NCBI RefSeq assembly: GCF_008930665.1
Contig: NZ_PQMG01000003.1
Location: forward strand, 372,001 to 436,000
Length of the DNA stretch: 64,000 bases
Reading direction: 5' to 3'
DNA from: Corynebacterium sp. 74A
Lineage (GTDB): Bacteria; Actinomycetota; Actinomycetes; Mycobacteriales; Mycobacteriaceae
Each line of letters begins with the position of its first letter. Position 1 is the first letter of the stretch. The notes beneath the pieces are model-generated. The model ran no database searches, had not been told where the DNA came from, and was given only the letters and a program-made list of their open reading frames with translations. Shown in pieces: positions 1 through 8,717 of the stretch. A program made the translations under genes and the position numbers.

Positions 1-377
1 GCTTCAATGCCCTGGGCGGCGTCGACAAGCAAAATTGCGCCCTCACAGGCCTCCAAAGCCCGCGAGACCTCATAGGTGAAGTCCACGTGGCCGGGGGTGT
101 CGATCATCTGCAGCACAATGTTCTCGCCGGCATGCGCGCCGGTGCGCGGCACCCACGGCAAACGCACGTTCTGCGCCTTGATGGTGATACCGCGCTCGCG
201 CTCAATATCCATATTGTCGAGGTACTGATCACGCATATCGCGCGCATCCACCACACCCGTCAGCTGCAGAATACGATCCGCCAGCGTGGACTTGCCGTGG
301 TCGATGTGCGCGATGATGCAGAAATTACGGATCTGCGCCGGATCCGTGAACGTAGTTTCCGCACAATTGATAGCCAT
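1..377 (-). CDS. lepA: Elongation factor 4 (LepA), N-terminal part
   Basis: Partial gene running off the left edge; about 125 N-terminal residues are visible, starting [10 protein letters not shown]. LepA is a ribosome-associated translational GTPase that back-translocates stalled ribosomes. The G1 loop HIDHGKST, the RGITI switch-I segment and the G3 motif DTPGH are all present at the normal spacing, and [19 protein letters not shown] is typical of LepA rather than EF-G. It is divergent from the PemK-like gene, sharing an 84-bp gap. The gap holds a variant (419-432) of the GGCGTCGATAAGCG motif discussed under findings. Confidence 0.96.
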   Translation of the reverse strand, partial: MAINCAETTFTDPAQIRNFCIIAHIDHGKSTLADRILQLTGVVDARDMRDQYLDNMDIERERGITIKAQNVRLPWVPRTGAHAGENIVLQMIDTPGHVDFTYEVSRALEACEGAILLVDAAQGIE

Positions 378-461
378 ATCTCAACCTTCCCTGTTTTAGC
401 CCCTCATACCCTACCCGAGCCGTATCGACGCCCACGGCAACGGCGTATAAACTGGGCAAGC

Positions 462-1034
462 ATGGGTGACAGACTCGGCGCCATCGCCTCCTCGCTGCGG
501 GATTCGGTGTGCTATGTCGCGGAACAATTCCAGCCCCCCAGCGATGGAGACCTCGACGATACCCTCGCCACGGTACGGGAACGCCTCGGCATATCCGGCA
601 CCGAAACCACCGAAGATCTACGCCGTCTGCGCGCCGCCACCTCCGTGCTGGTGCACGACAGCCGCGTGCTTTCCCGCAATATCTACTACGCAGCCGACAT
701 GGACGGCCAAGCCGAGCCGGGCGAAGTGGTGTGGGTATGGCTGCGCACCGAACCCACCTCCGAGCCAGAAGACCGCGCCCTCGTGGTGGTGGGGCGCACC
801 CGACAAACCATTTTAGGGCTACTCATCTCCTCCAACCCCGAACACCAAAACGATCCCTCATGGCTTGATATCGGCTCGGGCAACTGGGATCTCGCCGGCG
901 AGCAGTCTTGGGTGCGCATCGACCGCGTCATCGAAGCCTCCGAGCTAGGAATCCGGCGCCAAGGAGCGATTCTGCCGCGGCGGCGCTTCGGAAAAATCGC
1001 CCACCGCCTGCGCTCCGAGTTCGGCTGGAGCTAG
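462..1034 (+). CDS. PemK/MazF-like protein, no partner antitoxin seen
   Basis: A 190-residue protein. The C-terminal half carries a PemK/MazF-type core: PGEVVWVWLRTEP, then a strand with RALVVVGR, then WLDIGSGNWD and SWVRIDRV. The first 75 or so residues are a helical region not usual for MazF toxins. I chose the ATG at 462 because the open frame further upstream only overlaps lepA antisense. MazF-fold proteins are usually mRNA endonucleases paired with an antitoxin, but here the neighbours are lepA and rpsT and no small antitoxin gene precedes it. Conserved solo PemK-like proteins exist in actinobacteria, so toxin activity is not assured. Confidence 0.75.
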   Translation: MGDRLGAIASSLRDSVCYVAEQFQPPSDGDLDDTLATVRERLGISGTETTEDLRRLRAATSVLVHDSRVLSRNIYYAADMDGQAEPGEVVWVWLRTEPTSEPEDRALVVVGRTRQTILGLLISSNPEHQNDPSWLDIGSGNWDLAGEQSWVRIDRVIEASELGIRRQGAILPRRRFGKIAHRLRSEFGWS

Positions 1035-1041
1035 CAACCGT

Positions 1042-1071
1042 TTGGTCGGGCCTTTACCGCCCTGCTAGAGT
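1042..1071 (+). promoter_or_regulatory. Candidate promoter of rpsT with long leader
   Basis: TTGGTC (1042-1047) and TAGAGT (1066-1071), separated by 18 bp, resemble a housekeeping sigma-A promoter. It would give a 5' leader of about 200 nt before rpsT. The 252-bp gap 1035-1286 contains no gene. Confidence 0.45.
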
Positions 1072-1286
1072 GTGTCGAGTTGTTCATTTTCGCGCGCGCG
1101 GTGCCAGCAGGCAGTATGCCCCGTGGCCGCCGCCGAGCCAGAGTGGCGCATTAGGTGTTCAGTACCTTGAGTTCACCTCCCTGCCCCACGCGTCCGCCCA
1201 GATTGGTGCGGGCACGGCTTATACCAGCGCGAACGTGGCTGACAGTGACCATACCGTTTCCGCCAACGATAAAGAGGTTCTAGACC

Positions 1287-1553
1287 ATGGCAAACATTAA
1301 GTCTCAGAAGAAGCGCATCCTGACCAACGAGAAGGCTCGTTTGCGCAACAAGTCCGTGCGCTCCGCCGTACGCACCGAGATCCGCAAGTTCCGCGCCGCC
1401 GTCGAGTCCGGCGACAAGGCTGCCGCTGAGTCCCAGCTGCGCGTTGCTTCCCGCAAGCTGGACAAGGCTGTGTCCAAGGGCGTGTTCCACCGCAACAATG
1501 CTGCGAACAAGAAGTCCAATATGGCTCGCGCCTTCAACAAGATGGAGGGCTAA
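1287..1553 (+). CDS. rpsT: 30S ribosomal protein S20
   Basis: 88 residues, the normal size for S20, very rich in Lys and Arg. The start [18 protein letters not shown] and the end [15 protein letters not shown] are family hallmarks. S20 binds 16S rRNA early in small-subunit assembly. The AAAGAGG-like sequence a few bases before the ATG supports the start. It is convergent with holA, and a strong terminator follows. Confidence 0.98.
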   Translation: MANIKSQKKRILTNEKARLRNKSVRSAVRTEIRKFRAAVESGDKAAAESQLRVASRKLDKAVSKGVFHRNNAANKKSNMARAFNKMEG

Positions 1554-1568
1554 GTAGCCTTCTGCCTT

Positions 1569-1607
1569 ACCGCGCCTCCAGCACTCGCTGGCTTGGCGCG
1601 GTTTTTT
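1569..1607 (+). terminator. Rho-independent terminator after rpsT
   Basis: ACCGCGCC (1569-1576) pairs with GGCGCGGT (1595-1602), with a small inner CCAGC/GCTGG hairpin, followed by a run of T. Confidence 0.9.
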
Positions 1608-1657
1608 CATGCCCGCCCTCTTTTGTCCTTGGGCGGAGTGTTTGGCGTGGAGGGTGC

Positions 1658-2620
1658 TTAGCGGGCCAATTCCGCGATGCGACGCACCGCGAACTCCACG
1701 GCGTAATTGGGCTCGAGGCCTTGGCCTTTCACTGCGGCATCGAGCTCGGCCACCACGATGACGGCCTCGCTGACGTTGCGGCTGCTCCAGCGGCGGGCAG
1801 CCGCGGCCACCTTCTCCACCTTCCACGGCGGCAGGCCCACCACGCGGGCCAGCTCATTGCCGTTGATGCGCCCACGGACCGAGTACAGCCGAGCGATAGC
1901 GCCCACCGAGTTGGCCAATGCAGCAGAGATCAGCACCGGCGACACGCCCAGCTGCAGGGCACGGCGAGTCGAAGCCACCGCCCGCTCCACGCGGCCAGCG
2001 CAGGCCAGATCCGCGATATCGAAGCCCGAGACTTCCGCCACCCCGGAATAGAAGGCGCGCACCGCTTGTAAGGTGACATCGCCATTGGTGTCAGAGACCA
2101 ACTGGCTCACGGCGCTGGCAAGCTCGCGAAGATCCGAGCCCACGCCCTCCAACACGGCCGTGACCACGTCTGGGGTGGGACGCACCCCGTGGGAGCGGAA
2201 CTCTTTGTTGACGAAGCTCGGCAGTTCATTGCGCTTGACCTTGTGTGCCTCGTGCACGGTCGCGATCTTCGCCAGCTTGGTGGCCATCTTTTTCTGCCGT
2301 CCCCCACCAGAATGCACAACGATCAGCGTGATGCCCTCCGCCGGGTCCACGGCCGCCTCGAGCAGTAGCTTGGCGGCCTCCTCCCCTGCCTCATGCGCAT
2401 GGGTGAACACCACCACCCGCTCCTCGGCGAAGAGGGAGGGACTGAGCAGCTCAATGAGCTCGCTCGTCGTCACCTCACCCGCGCGCAGCTTAGTCACCGG
2501 CACTGGGTGGCCGGCCTGCTCAGACACGGCGTGAGTAACCGCGCGCTGGGCGCGCTCGGCGAGGAACTCCTCCTCGCCCAGAACGAGGTGCAGGGCTGGT
2601 ACAGACACGCCCTCCATCAT
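1658..2620 (-). CDS. holA: DNA polymerase III delta subunit
   Basis: 320 residues. HolA opens the beta sliding clamp within the clamp-loader complex. The N-terminal LHLVLGEEEFLAERA, the internal ELIELLSPSLFAEERVVV and the late VSGFDIADLACAGR are family features. The reading frame stays open further upstream (to 2773), but that part reads antisense to a decayed comEC in another frame. I therefore start at ATG 2620, which overlaps the stop of the comEC relic as ATGA, the overlap expected of an ancestral comEC-holA operon. The island between 2621 and 12114 now separates holA from intact comEC. Confidence 0.93.
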   Translation of the reverse strand: MMEGVSVPALHLVLGEEEFLAERAQRAVTHAVSEQAGHPVPVTKLRAGEVTTSELIELLSPSLFAEERVVVFTHAHEAGEEAAKLLLEAAVDPAEGITLIVVHSGGGRQKKMATKLAKIATVHEAHKVKRNELPSFVNKEFRSHGVRPTPDVVTAVLEGVGSDLRELASAVSQLVSDTNGDVTLQAVRAFYSGVAEVSGFDIADLACAGRVERAVASTRRALQLGVSPVLISAALANSVGAIARLYSVRGRINGNELARVVGLPPWKVEKVAAAARRWSSRNVSEAVIVVAELDAAVKGQGLEPNYAVEFAVRRIAELAR

Positions 2621-2885
2621 GCCACGCGCCGCCGCGCGGGCAGCAACACGAGAAACCAAGCACAGACGAGGATCACCCCCACCACCATGAAAATCACTAC
2701 CTGCATAGCCACAAAACCAGAAGCAATCGCGGCAAACCACGTCCACGCACATACGGGCTAGGTGGCCAGGCATGCTGCGGGTATCGATTGGGACTGAACG
2801 TTATGATCTCCGCTGTAGCGGCACCGAACAACACGCAGGTATAGGACCAACCAGAAAAGACCTGAACACCGGTACATAGAGTAAG
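2617..2885 (-). pseudogene. Decayed comEC 3' fragment
   Basis: Minus-strand translation gives two ComEC-like segments in different frames. Segment A (about 2750-2885) contains SYTCVLFGAATAEIITFSP followed by NRYPQHAWPPSP. It matches SYGFALSCAATAGIVALHP and the following YLYPRLAWLPIP of the intact ComEC. Segment B (2617-2752) ends VCAWFLVLLPARRRVA-stop, against ACCWFLVLLPARRRVA in the intact copy. Between them the relic lacks roughly 95 codons and shifts frame at a TAG near 2757. Similarity is weak upstream but nearly perfect over the last 66 bp. The relic stop overlaps the holA start. Faint similarity may continue to about 2935. Confidence 0.8.
2621..2686. repeat. Left copy of 66-bp direct repeat bounding the CRISPR-Cas island
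   Basis: Matches 12115-12180 at 62 of 66 positions; the first 39 bp (2621-2659) are identical. The sequence encodes the last residues of ComEC (minus strand, FLVLLPARRRVA). It marks the junction between the holA start and the comEC relic. Confidence 0.9.
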
Positions 2886-3492
2886 GAGTGTGGTCGCGGT
2901 TATTGACGTGCGTGAACATGGGTGTGCCCTAGGACGGGCTGTACCCAGTGGGTAGAGCCACGTGAACAGTCAGCTCGTCACGGTTAAGAGTGTCGAGGTT
3001 TCCCTCGTCGGATAGGGCCGCATCTATGTTTTCTACCGTCCATTCGAACACTTCTGAAAACGGCACCCGCCGTACTCAAGACAGAAGCGCAAACGAAGTA
3101 TCGCTACGACCACGGAGTAGTTAACGCGGGAGCGGTGAAATTTCCACCTAAAACGCTCTGGAAAAACTACTCAACTGGATCGGTACATCGCTAGATAAGT
3201 GGTATTCAGATCTAGATCGGTAATTGGTGGCCGCCCATATGCAGCCCGACCACAGTAAGAAAGAGTCTTCAGTGCCCAGCAACCGATTCCTGTCACAGGC
3301 GTACAAGCTACAGCGGACAAACCAGTACCGCTGCCAAGGCACAACCGCTTCAGGAAACGATGCTTCATGCATGCTTTCAACAAGGTGACAGCTGGACACC
3401 TTGCGTTGCGATGCCCCTTACGCTCCACAATAAGTCACTTTTTGGTGACCTTGGCAAACTCGACTGGCTCGCTAGGCAAACACAGGAGCTTG
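2886..3492. other. Non-coding stretch between comEC relic and CRISPR array
   Basis: No open frame with recognisable protein features on either strand. The part nearest 2886-2940 may be more decayed comEC. A short imperfect hairpin (about 3431-3451, GTCAC/GTGAC around an A/T loop) lies just past the leader-distal end of the array and could help end its transcript. I see nothing else. Confidence 0.5.
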
Positions 3493-5351
3493 CATCCACT
3501 CCCGCGCGTGCGGGAAAAACGGCGAAGAAACCGGCATCCCAGGCAATCCGGGCGGTCCACTCCCGCGCGTGCGGGAAAAACACGCCGGCTCGGGAAAAGC
3601 CCACAGCATAAGAGTGGGTCCACTCCCGCGCGTGCGGGAAAAACTGGTGGGAGCCAGAGGTGTGGTCGGGTGTGAGCGGTCCACTCCCGCGCGTGCGGGA
3701 AAAACTTGCCCATGTAGTCGGCCACATACTGATAAATGGGTCCACGCCCGCGCGTGCGGGAAAAACGGTCTAGATCAGCCAGCGAGGTAAAGAGGTCAGG
3801 GTCCACTCCCGCGCGTGCGGGAAAAACTTCGGAGGCGAACGCGCTGCTCATGCGTGAAGCGGTCCACTCCCGCGCGTGCGGGAAAAACGTAGGTGGTCAT
3901 TTTCTTCTCCCTTTCTGGAGGGTCCACTCCCGCGCGTGCGGGAAAAACGACGAAAACCAAGATTCGTATGTTACTGCCACGGGTCCACTCCCGCGCGTGC
4001 GGGAAAAACTCGCCGTCGGCCTGATTCTTCTTCGCGAGCTCCGGTCCACTCCCGCGCGTGCGGGAAAAACTCCAGCGAGCGATCAAAAGTCACGTGAATG
4101 TTCGGTCCACTCCCGCGCGTGCGGGAAAAACGGATCGATGCGGGATCGCCGGATATTGGTGTTCGGTCCACTCCCGCGCGTGCGGGAAAAACGCGAAAAA
4201 GTCGGTGATCATGCCCCAAAATCCCGGTCCACTCCCGCGCGTGCGGGAAAAACGTAGATCAGCCGCGTTGGTCTCCAGTTCCTCACGGTCCACTCCCGCG
4301 CGTGCGGGAAAAACCAAGGCGGTGTAGCCACGCCGGATAAGCAGGTCGGTCCACTCCCGCGCGTGCGGGAAAAACGTGGAGATTATCCGCGACATTTTCC
4401 TAGATACCGGTCCACTCCCGCGCGTGCGGGAAAAACCTCCCAGAGCGGAGCGGCTCCAGACCAGGGCATGGTCCACTCCCGCGCGTGCGGGAAAAACTTG
4501 ACCCGCGACGGGTAGCCGCCCGACTCCACAGGTCCACTCCCGCGCGTGCGGGAAAAACGCCAGTCAGTTTATCCCCCACCGCCTTAGGCAGGGTCCACTC
4601 CCGCGCGTGCGGGAAAAACAGGCGGAGTCACTGCCCACTGCCTGATCCGTGGGGTCCACTCCCGCGCGTGCGGGAAAAACCGACACGGGGCCGGCGAGAT
4701 ACTATTCGAGGCGGGTCCACTCCCGCGCGTGCGGGAAAAACGTAGCCGCGCCACGCAGGTCCGCGCCACGCAGGGGTCCACTCCCGCGCGTGCGGGAAAA
4801 ACCGCGCAAGCTCAGCAGGGGTCATAGCTGTCTCCGGTCCACTCCCGCGCGTGCGGGAAAAACGCTTACGGCGATTTCATGGAGAAGGACCGGGAGGGTC
4901 CACTCCCGCGCGTGCGGGAAAAACTTGTTTCCAGCCATCCTCGGGGCCGGTGGTGATGGTCCACTCCCGCGCGTGCGGGAAAAACCCCATCCACTCAGTG
5001 TCATACTCGGTATCATCCGGTCCACTCCCGCGCGTGCGGGAAAAACTTTTTTCTCTCTTTCTGTGTGTGTTTCTCTCTCGGTCCACTCCCGCGCGTGCGG
5101 GAAAAACCCGCTGACAACATTCCCGCTGCGGCGCGCTCCGGGTCCACTCCCGCGCGTGCGGGAAAAACGTGCTATCCATAAACACGCTACCCAGCGGCGA
5201 CGGTCCACTCCCGCGCGTGCGGGAAAAACCCGACGCTGAGCAGATCGTGGTGTCGCTACGCAGGTCCACTCCCGCGCGTGCGGGAAAAACTGTGACCTGT
5301 TGCCAGCCGTGTACGCCACGGCAGGTCCACTCCCGCGCGTGCGGGAAAAAC
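3493..5351 (-). CRISPR. CRISPR array, 31 repeats of 28 bp and 30 spacers, I-E-like repeat
   Basis: Repeats begin at 3493, 3554, 3617, 3678, 3739, 3800 and so on every 60-63 bp to 5324-5351. Spacers are 33 nt except one of 35 (3582-3616) and one of 32 (3889-3920). Every repeat holds a CCCGC-GCGT-GCGGG stem-loop. Read on the minus strand, the repeat aligns with classical I-E repeats: G+T-rich 5' end, stem, then an 8-nt tail AGTGGACC suited to be the crRNA handle. Only two repeats vary. That at 3493 has its two outer bases changed, as expected of the leader-distal terminal repeat. That at 3739 has one substitution. Both facts put the leader on the right, beside cas3. No two spacers look alike. 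Confidence 0.98.
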
Positions 5352-5420
5352 ACTCTGCGAACAGCAGGTTTAACGAGCAAACAAGGCGTATAGATTCAAC
5401 TTCTATTTGCCTTTACAGAA
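5352..5420 (-). promoter_or_regulatory. CRISPR leader
   Basis: The 69 bp between the cas3 stop and the first repeat in the inferred transcription direction. It is A/T-richer than its surroundings and includes TTGAATCTATACG on the minus strand, which could supply a -10-like TATACG. It is short for a leader, so the array may also be read through from the cas operon. Confidence 0.55.
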
Positions 5421-8400
5421 CTAAACTACGACCGGTGGAGCAACAGTCTTAAATTTCCCGCGCGTCACCTCCTCCGCCATCAGACCAGAACCACGGTGTC
5501 TCCTCGATAGAACCTCTAGAGTCCATAAACTTACTGGATATGTCGGGCGCGGAAGAAACCTCTTTCGGCCTTTGAGATGAGCAACTCCGTGTTGGGCCAA
5601 TGGGCGCCCTGACACGGCTATGCCCACGGTAATAGGTAAGTATTCTTCTACTCTTACCGTGTCGGGCGCTGTATCCGAGAGCCGGTCAAGAAGATGGTCA
5701 GATGCTCCAAGCTCTGGGGAGGTCTGCCATCCTTTACTAGCGTGAAGCATCATCTCAACGCTGACAGGCGGGGCGTCCTGGATACGTTTGAATACGATGC
5801 CATTGGCGGCAAGCCACCCTCCAGATAGCTCTGTCTTACCGCCATCTAAAAGCGGCATGTTCGCTGAAAACAGATGCTTACTTACCTTGCTCAAAACCCG
5901 GTTTCCCTTGGCTGCGTTGTGGGCACATCTAACTCCATTCCTCAGGTCTGGGATGATGCACCGATGGTTTTTGGTAGTAAGCAGTCCGCTAGTCGCCGAG
6001 CGGATGTCCTCTTCCCACCGTTCAAGATCTGGCACAAAAGCCTCGGTGAACCAAGCTGCAATTGCGGGTAGGTCGGATTCTGAAACCCCGTGCAGACGAG
6101 GAGCGGCTAGGCCTTCGGGCCAGCTCAATGAGACTTGGCGTCCAGTCACTTCTTCCGCCGCGCAGGCGATTCCGACCGTCGCGTACCATGCGCCAACGCG
6201 ACTACCTCCGAGTCCGGTTAGGTCAACGAAGGGCTGGGCAGGATCGTCAATATCGTGGGAGGCCTTGTCCAGCAGCGCATCGTCTATCGTCACCGGCCCC
6301 AGAGCATGGGGATCCGGTTCCGCAGATGCTTTCCAGTCCGCCAACCGGACCATTGTCTCGGCCCAGGCTAGGAACCACGGATTGTCGCCGCACAAGTCGA
6401 GGTAATCGGCCGTTCCACGGTAGCCGTGATGGGACTCAACAAGGTGCGCCACTAGGGGGTTCTCTGGGCAGTAGGCGGCGACAATGCGAGCACCATGGGC
6501 AGCATGATCGACTGGGTTAGCGATGTCGCGGGGAAGAGGATTCCGACCGGTGGATTTTGCTAATGGACAATCCCCTGATTGTGCCCCTAGGTATGCCTGA
6601 AATGAGGGGTGAGCCTTTCCGAGGTCATGCAGCCCCGCGGCTTGGACGACTGTTTCCTTCAGCTGCGAGGACTCCGCTTTCGAGGGCGCAATGAACTGCT
6701 CGGCCAGCCCCGATGTCTGACGGCAATGATCGACGAGTGTCAGAATCCCCGATGAGGTTTCGCGCCGTTTTTGTTGTTCGCGCGGCCGAGAGACCACAAA
6801 CTTATCGCTAACGCAGACCACCCAACGGTCCAAATATCGTCCAATCTGCTGCGGCGTCATCTCCGCGCATTCTTCGGGAAGTGGAATGATCTCAACCTCC
6901 CCAGTGGATGCGTGAACATCCTCGACTGGGGCATCACTGACCCACACTCCCCTATCTGGGAGATATCCCCCCAGGCTGGTATGCAAAACGATCGTTGATC
7001 CAGGAGCTATATCCCATAAGGACTGGGGTATGCACCATCCCTCCGCCTTCCGGATCCGTATCTTCTCCAGTCGCTCACGTGTCGTGGTGGTGGGCTCACG
7101 CTTGGCTCGCTTGTAGCCGTTGTCAGCATCATCAGTATCGGCCATCTCTCCGTTCCAATGGCCTGCGGCAAGTCCTCGGGCGAGGTGAATCGAAAGTTCA
7201 AGCTGCTCACCGCGTGTCGGAGGAGCTGCCTCTAGGATTTCTTCATCAAGTACATCTCTCCACAACACAGCAACAGGAGCTGTCTCCTCCTCTTGGTCTA
7301 GGCCACGCAGCCAAAGAGACGTGGCGTGCGGAGCGGGAGCGACGAGCATCAGGGCTGCGTACTCTGCGTCCATCTGTCCCATACGTACTGGCTCCGGCCA
7401 AGCGGAGTTGTCACCCAGAACAGCTTCCTTCAAGGAAGGGATACCGCCTAACGAGAAGTCGGCGCCATTAGGTAGTGCCCGCAAGCCACTACAGACGTTG
7501 GCTAAGATTTCCTCACCGTAGACCGCTTGGCTTCCTTTGTCTGGGTTATTCTTCGGCACTACAAGGATCCCCTGCGGGTGGACTGAACCTCCATAACGGT
7601 TGAGTCGACCCATGCGCTGCACGAGCGAGGGCCACGCAGACACCTGGGTGACAAGTAGATCAACCTCAAAATCAACACCCGCCTCGAGGCATTGCGTGGA
7701 CACGACAAGTTCCCCAGGTTTCGGAGCAAGGTCTTTTTCGTCACGGTCGACCATACGCACACGAGAGGTCACCAGCCGAACCTTCGTCTTAGGAAGCTTC
7801 TTAGCAAGCGCCGCCGCCACATCGGAGGCTGTCTGCACGGTATTCACGAAGACAATGGAGCGTGAGGTTTCCGTATGGGCGCGCGCAGCCTGTTTTACTA
7901 ATTCCCTGACGGGAGAAGACGCCGTGCTACACACGATCGAGGCTAAACGCGGTGCATTGTATCTCTCCAGTGCACCGGAGGTCTCCTGCTCGGGAAGAAA
8001 CTGGATAGTGTCCTCCGCATCGGGGTCAAGTACATCAACGAGATGGTCGGGAATGGTGGCGCCGAGACACGTCAGCGTCGTGTTTGCCATCGTCGATACT
8101 TGCCGAAGTGTGTCGACCATTACGGTCGACAGATGGGGCTCATCGACAACCCACGCAGCATCGTGGCTAATCAACCCAGTGTGAATGATCGCGGTGTTGG
8201 GAGTCACGCCGGGAGCATGACCCAATACTCGGAGCACTAGCTGGGTAACGGTGGTGGTGATAATGGTCGCACCACGGGGCCTATCCAGCCACGTCCGGTC
8301 GTCACGCCGAGATCCATGAAAACTCGTGACGCCCAGTGGCTCGGCTCCTTCAGCAGCAAGCAGCAATAAGGCATCAGAGACCATGCGAAGGGCCGGTATG

Positions 8401-8717
8401 GATGGCTCGAGTAATGCCCGTTGCAACTGACGAACGTGAGCGTCCGCCCCGTCGACGACCGCTCGTCGTTCAACAGCATGGACGTAGCGCTGCCCCAGCT
8501 GGTGAGGCAAATCTGCGGCCGTGGCGCGGCCAAGCGCCCACACCCAGACGTCCGCTAACGCCGTTTTTCCTAAGCCTGTAGGAACATCAATCATGAGGGG
8601 AAGTCGACCCGTGCGAACTGCGTAGTTCGCCGCTTCTTCCTGCCACCGATAAGGCGGCACCCCATGGACCCCATGGAAGAACTCCGCGAAGCTCGGAAAC
8701 ATCGTGGCATCTCCCAT
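5421..8717 (-). CDS. cas3: Cas3 helicase-nuclease, I-G type, with long C-terminal extension
   Basis: 1098 residues. A superfamily 2 helicase comes first: PYRWQ near residue 22, Walker A PTGLGKTA near 46, the box VVDEPH near 190, CLGATIP, then CLEAGVDFEVDL and QRMGRLNRYG. The HD nuclease follows it (HCRQTSGLAEQF, GLHDLGKAHPSF near 700, then HGARIV and ESHHGYRG). That order is seen in I-G/I-U Cas3; I-E Cas3 has HD first. Residues about 832-1098 lie beyond the HD domain and are not part of a normal Cas3. Their start, VDLTGLGGSRVGAWYATVGI, then LSWPEG, recalls the N terminus of large-subunit proteins of this subtype (Csx17/Csb3), but that is inference. The start codon overlaps the csb2 stop by one base (TAATG). 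ATG at 8702 (MFPSFAEFF) is an alternative start. Confidence 0.93.
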   Translation of the reverse strand: MGDATMFPSFAEFFHGVHGVPPYRWQEEAANYAVRTGRLPLMIDVPTGLGKTALADVWVWALGRATAADLPHQLGQRYVHAVERRAVVDGADAHVRQLQRALLEPSIPALRMVSDALLLLAAEGAEPLGVTSFHGSRRDDRTWLDRPRGATIITTTVTQLVLRVLGHAPGVTPNTAIIHTGLISHDAAWVVDEPHLSTVMVDTLRQVSTMANTTLTCLGATIPDHLVDVLDPDAEDTIQFLPEQETSGALERYNAPRLASIVCSTASSPVRELVKQAARAHTETSRSIVFVNTVQTASDVAAALAKKLPKTKVRLVTSRVRMVDRDEKDLAPKPGELVVSTQCLEAGVDFEVDLLVTQVSAWPSLVQRMGRLNRYGGSVHPQGILVVPKNNPDKGSQAVYGEEILANVCSGLRALPNGADFSLGGIPSLKEAVLGDNSAWPEPVRMGQMDAEYAALMLVAPAPHATSLWLRGLDQEEETAPVAVLWRDVLDEEILEAAPPTRGEQLELSIHLARGLAAGHWNGEMADTDDADNGYKRAKREPTTTTRERLEKIRIRKAEGWCIPQSLWDIAPGSTIVLHTSLGGYLPDRGVWVSDAPVEDVHASTGEVEIIPLPEECAEMTPQQIGRYLDRWVVCVSDKFVVSRPREQQKRRETSSGILTLVDHCRQTSGLAEQFIAPSKAESSQLKETVVQAAGLHDLGKAHPSFQAYLGAQSGDCPLAKSTGRNPLPRDIANPVDHAAHGARIVAAYCPENPLVAHLVESHHGYRGTADYLDLCGDNPWFLAWAETMVRLADWKASAEPDPHALGPVTIDDALLDKASHDIDDPAQPFVDLTGLGGSRVGAWYATVGIACAAEEVTGRQVSLSWPEGLAAPRLHGVSESDLPAIAAWFTEAFVPDLERWEEDIRSATSGLLTTKNHRCIIPDLRNGVRCAHNAAKGNRVLSKVSKHLFSANMPLLDGGKTELSGGWLAANGIVFKRIQDAPPVSVEMMLHASKGWQTSPELGASDHLLDRLSDTAPDTVRVEEYLPITVGIAVSGRPLAQHGVAHLKGRKRFLPRPTYPVSLWTLEVLSRRHRGSGLMAEEVTRGKFKTVAPPVVV

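Noticed and set aside
2621..2773. Extra 51 N-terminal residues for HolA
   Set aside because: The stretch is the comEC relic read in another frame; the ATGA overlap at 2617-2620 marks the true start.
3148..3428. Minus-strand frames of 83-85 codons left of the array
   Set aside because: No ribosome binding site, no family likeness, odd composition; treated as non-coding.
3493..5351. Plus-strand orientation of the CRISPR array
   Set aside because: The repeat aligns with I-E repeats and yields an 8-nt handle only on the minus strand, and the altered terminal repeat is at the left end.
3360..5393. Open frames of 60-200 codons inside the CRISPR array (peptides such as STPARAGKT and FPARAGVD repeated)
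   Set aside because: They are translations of the 28-bp repeats in three rotating frames, not genes.
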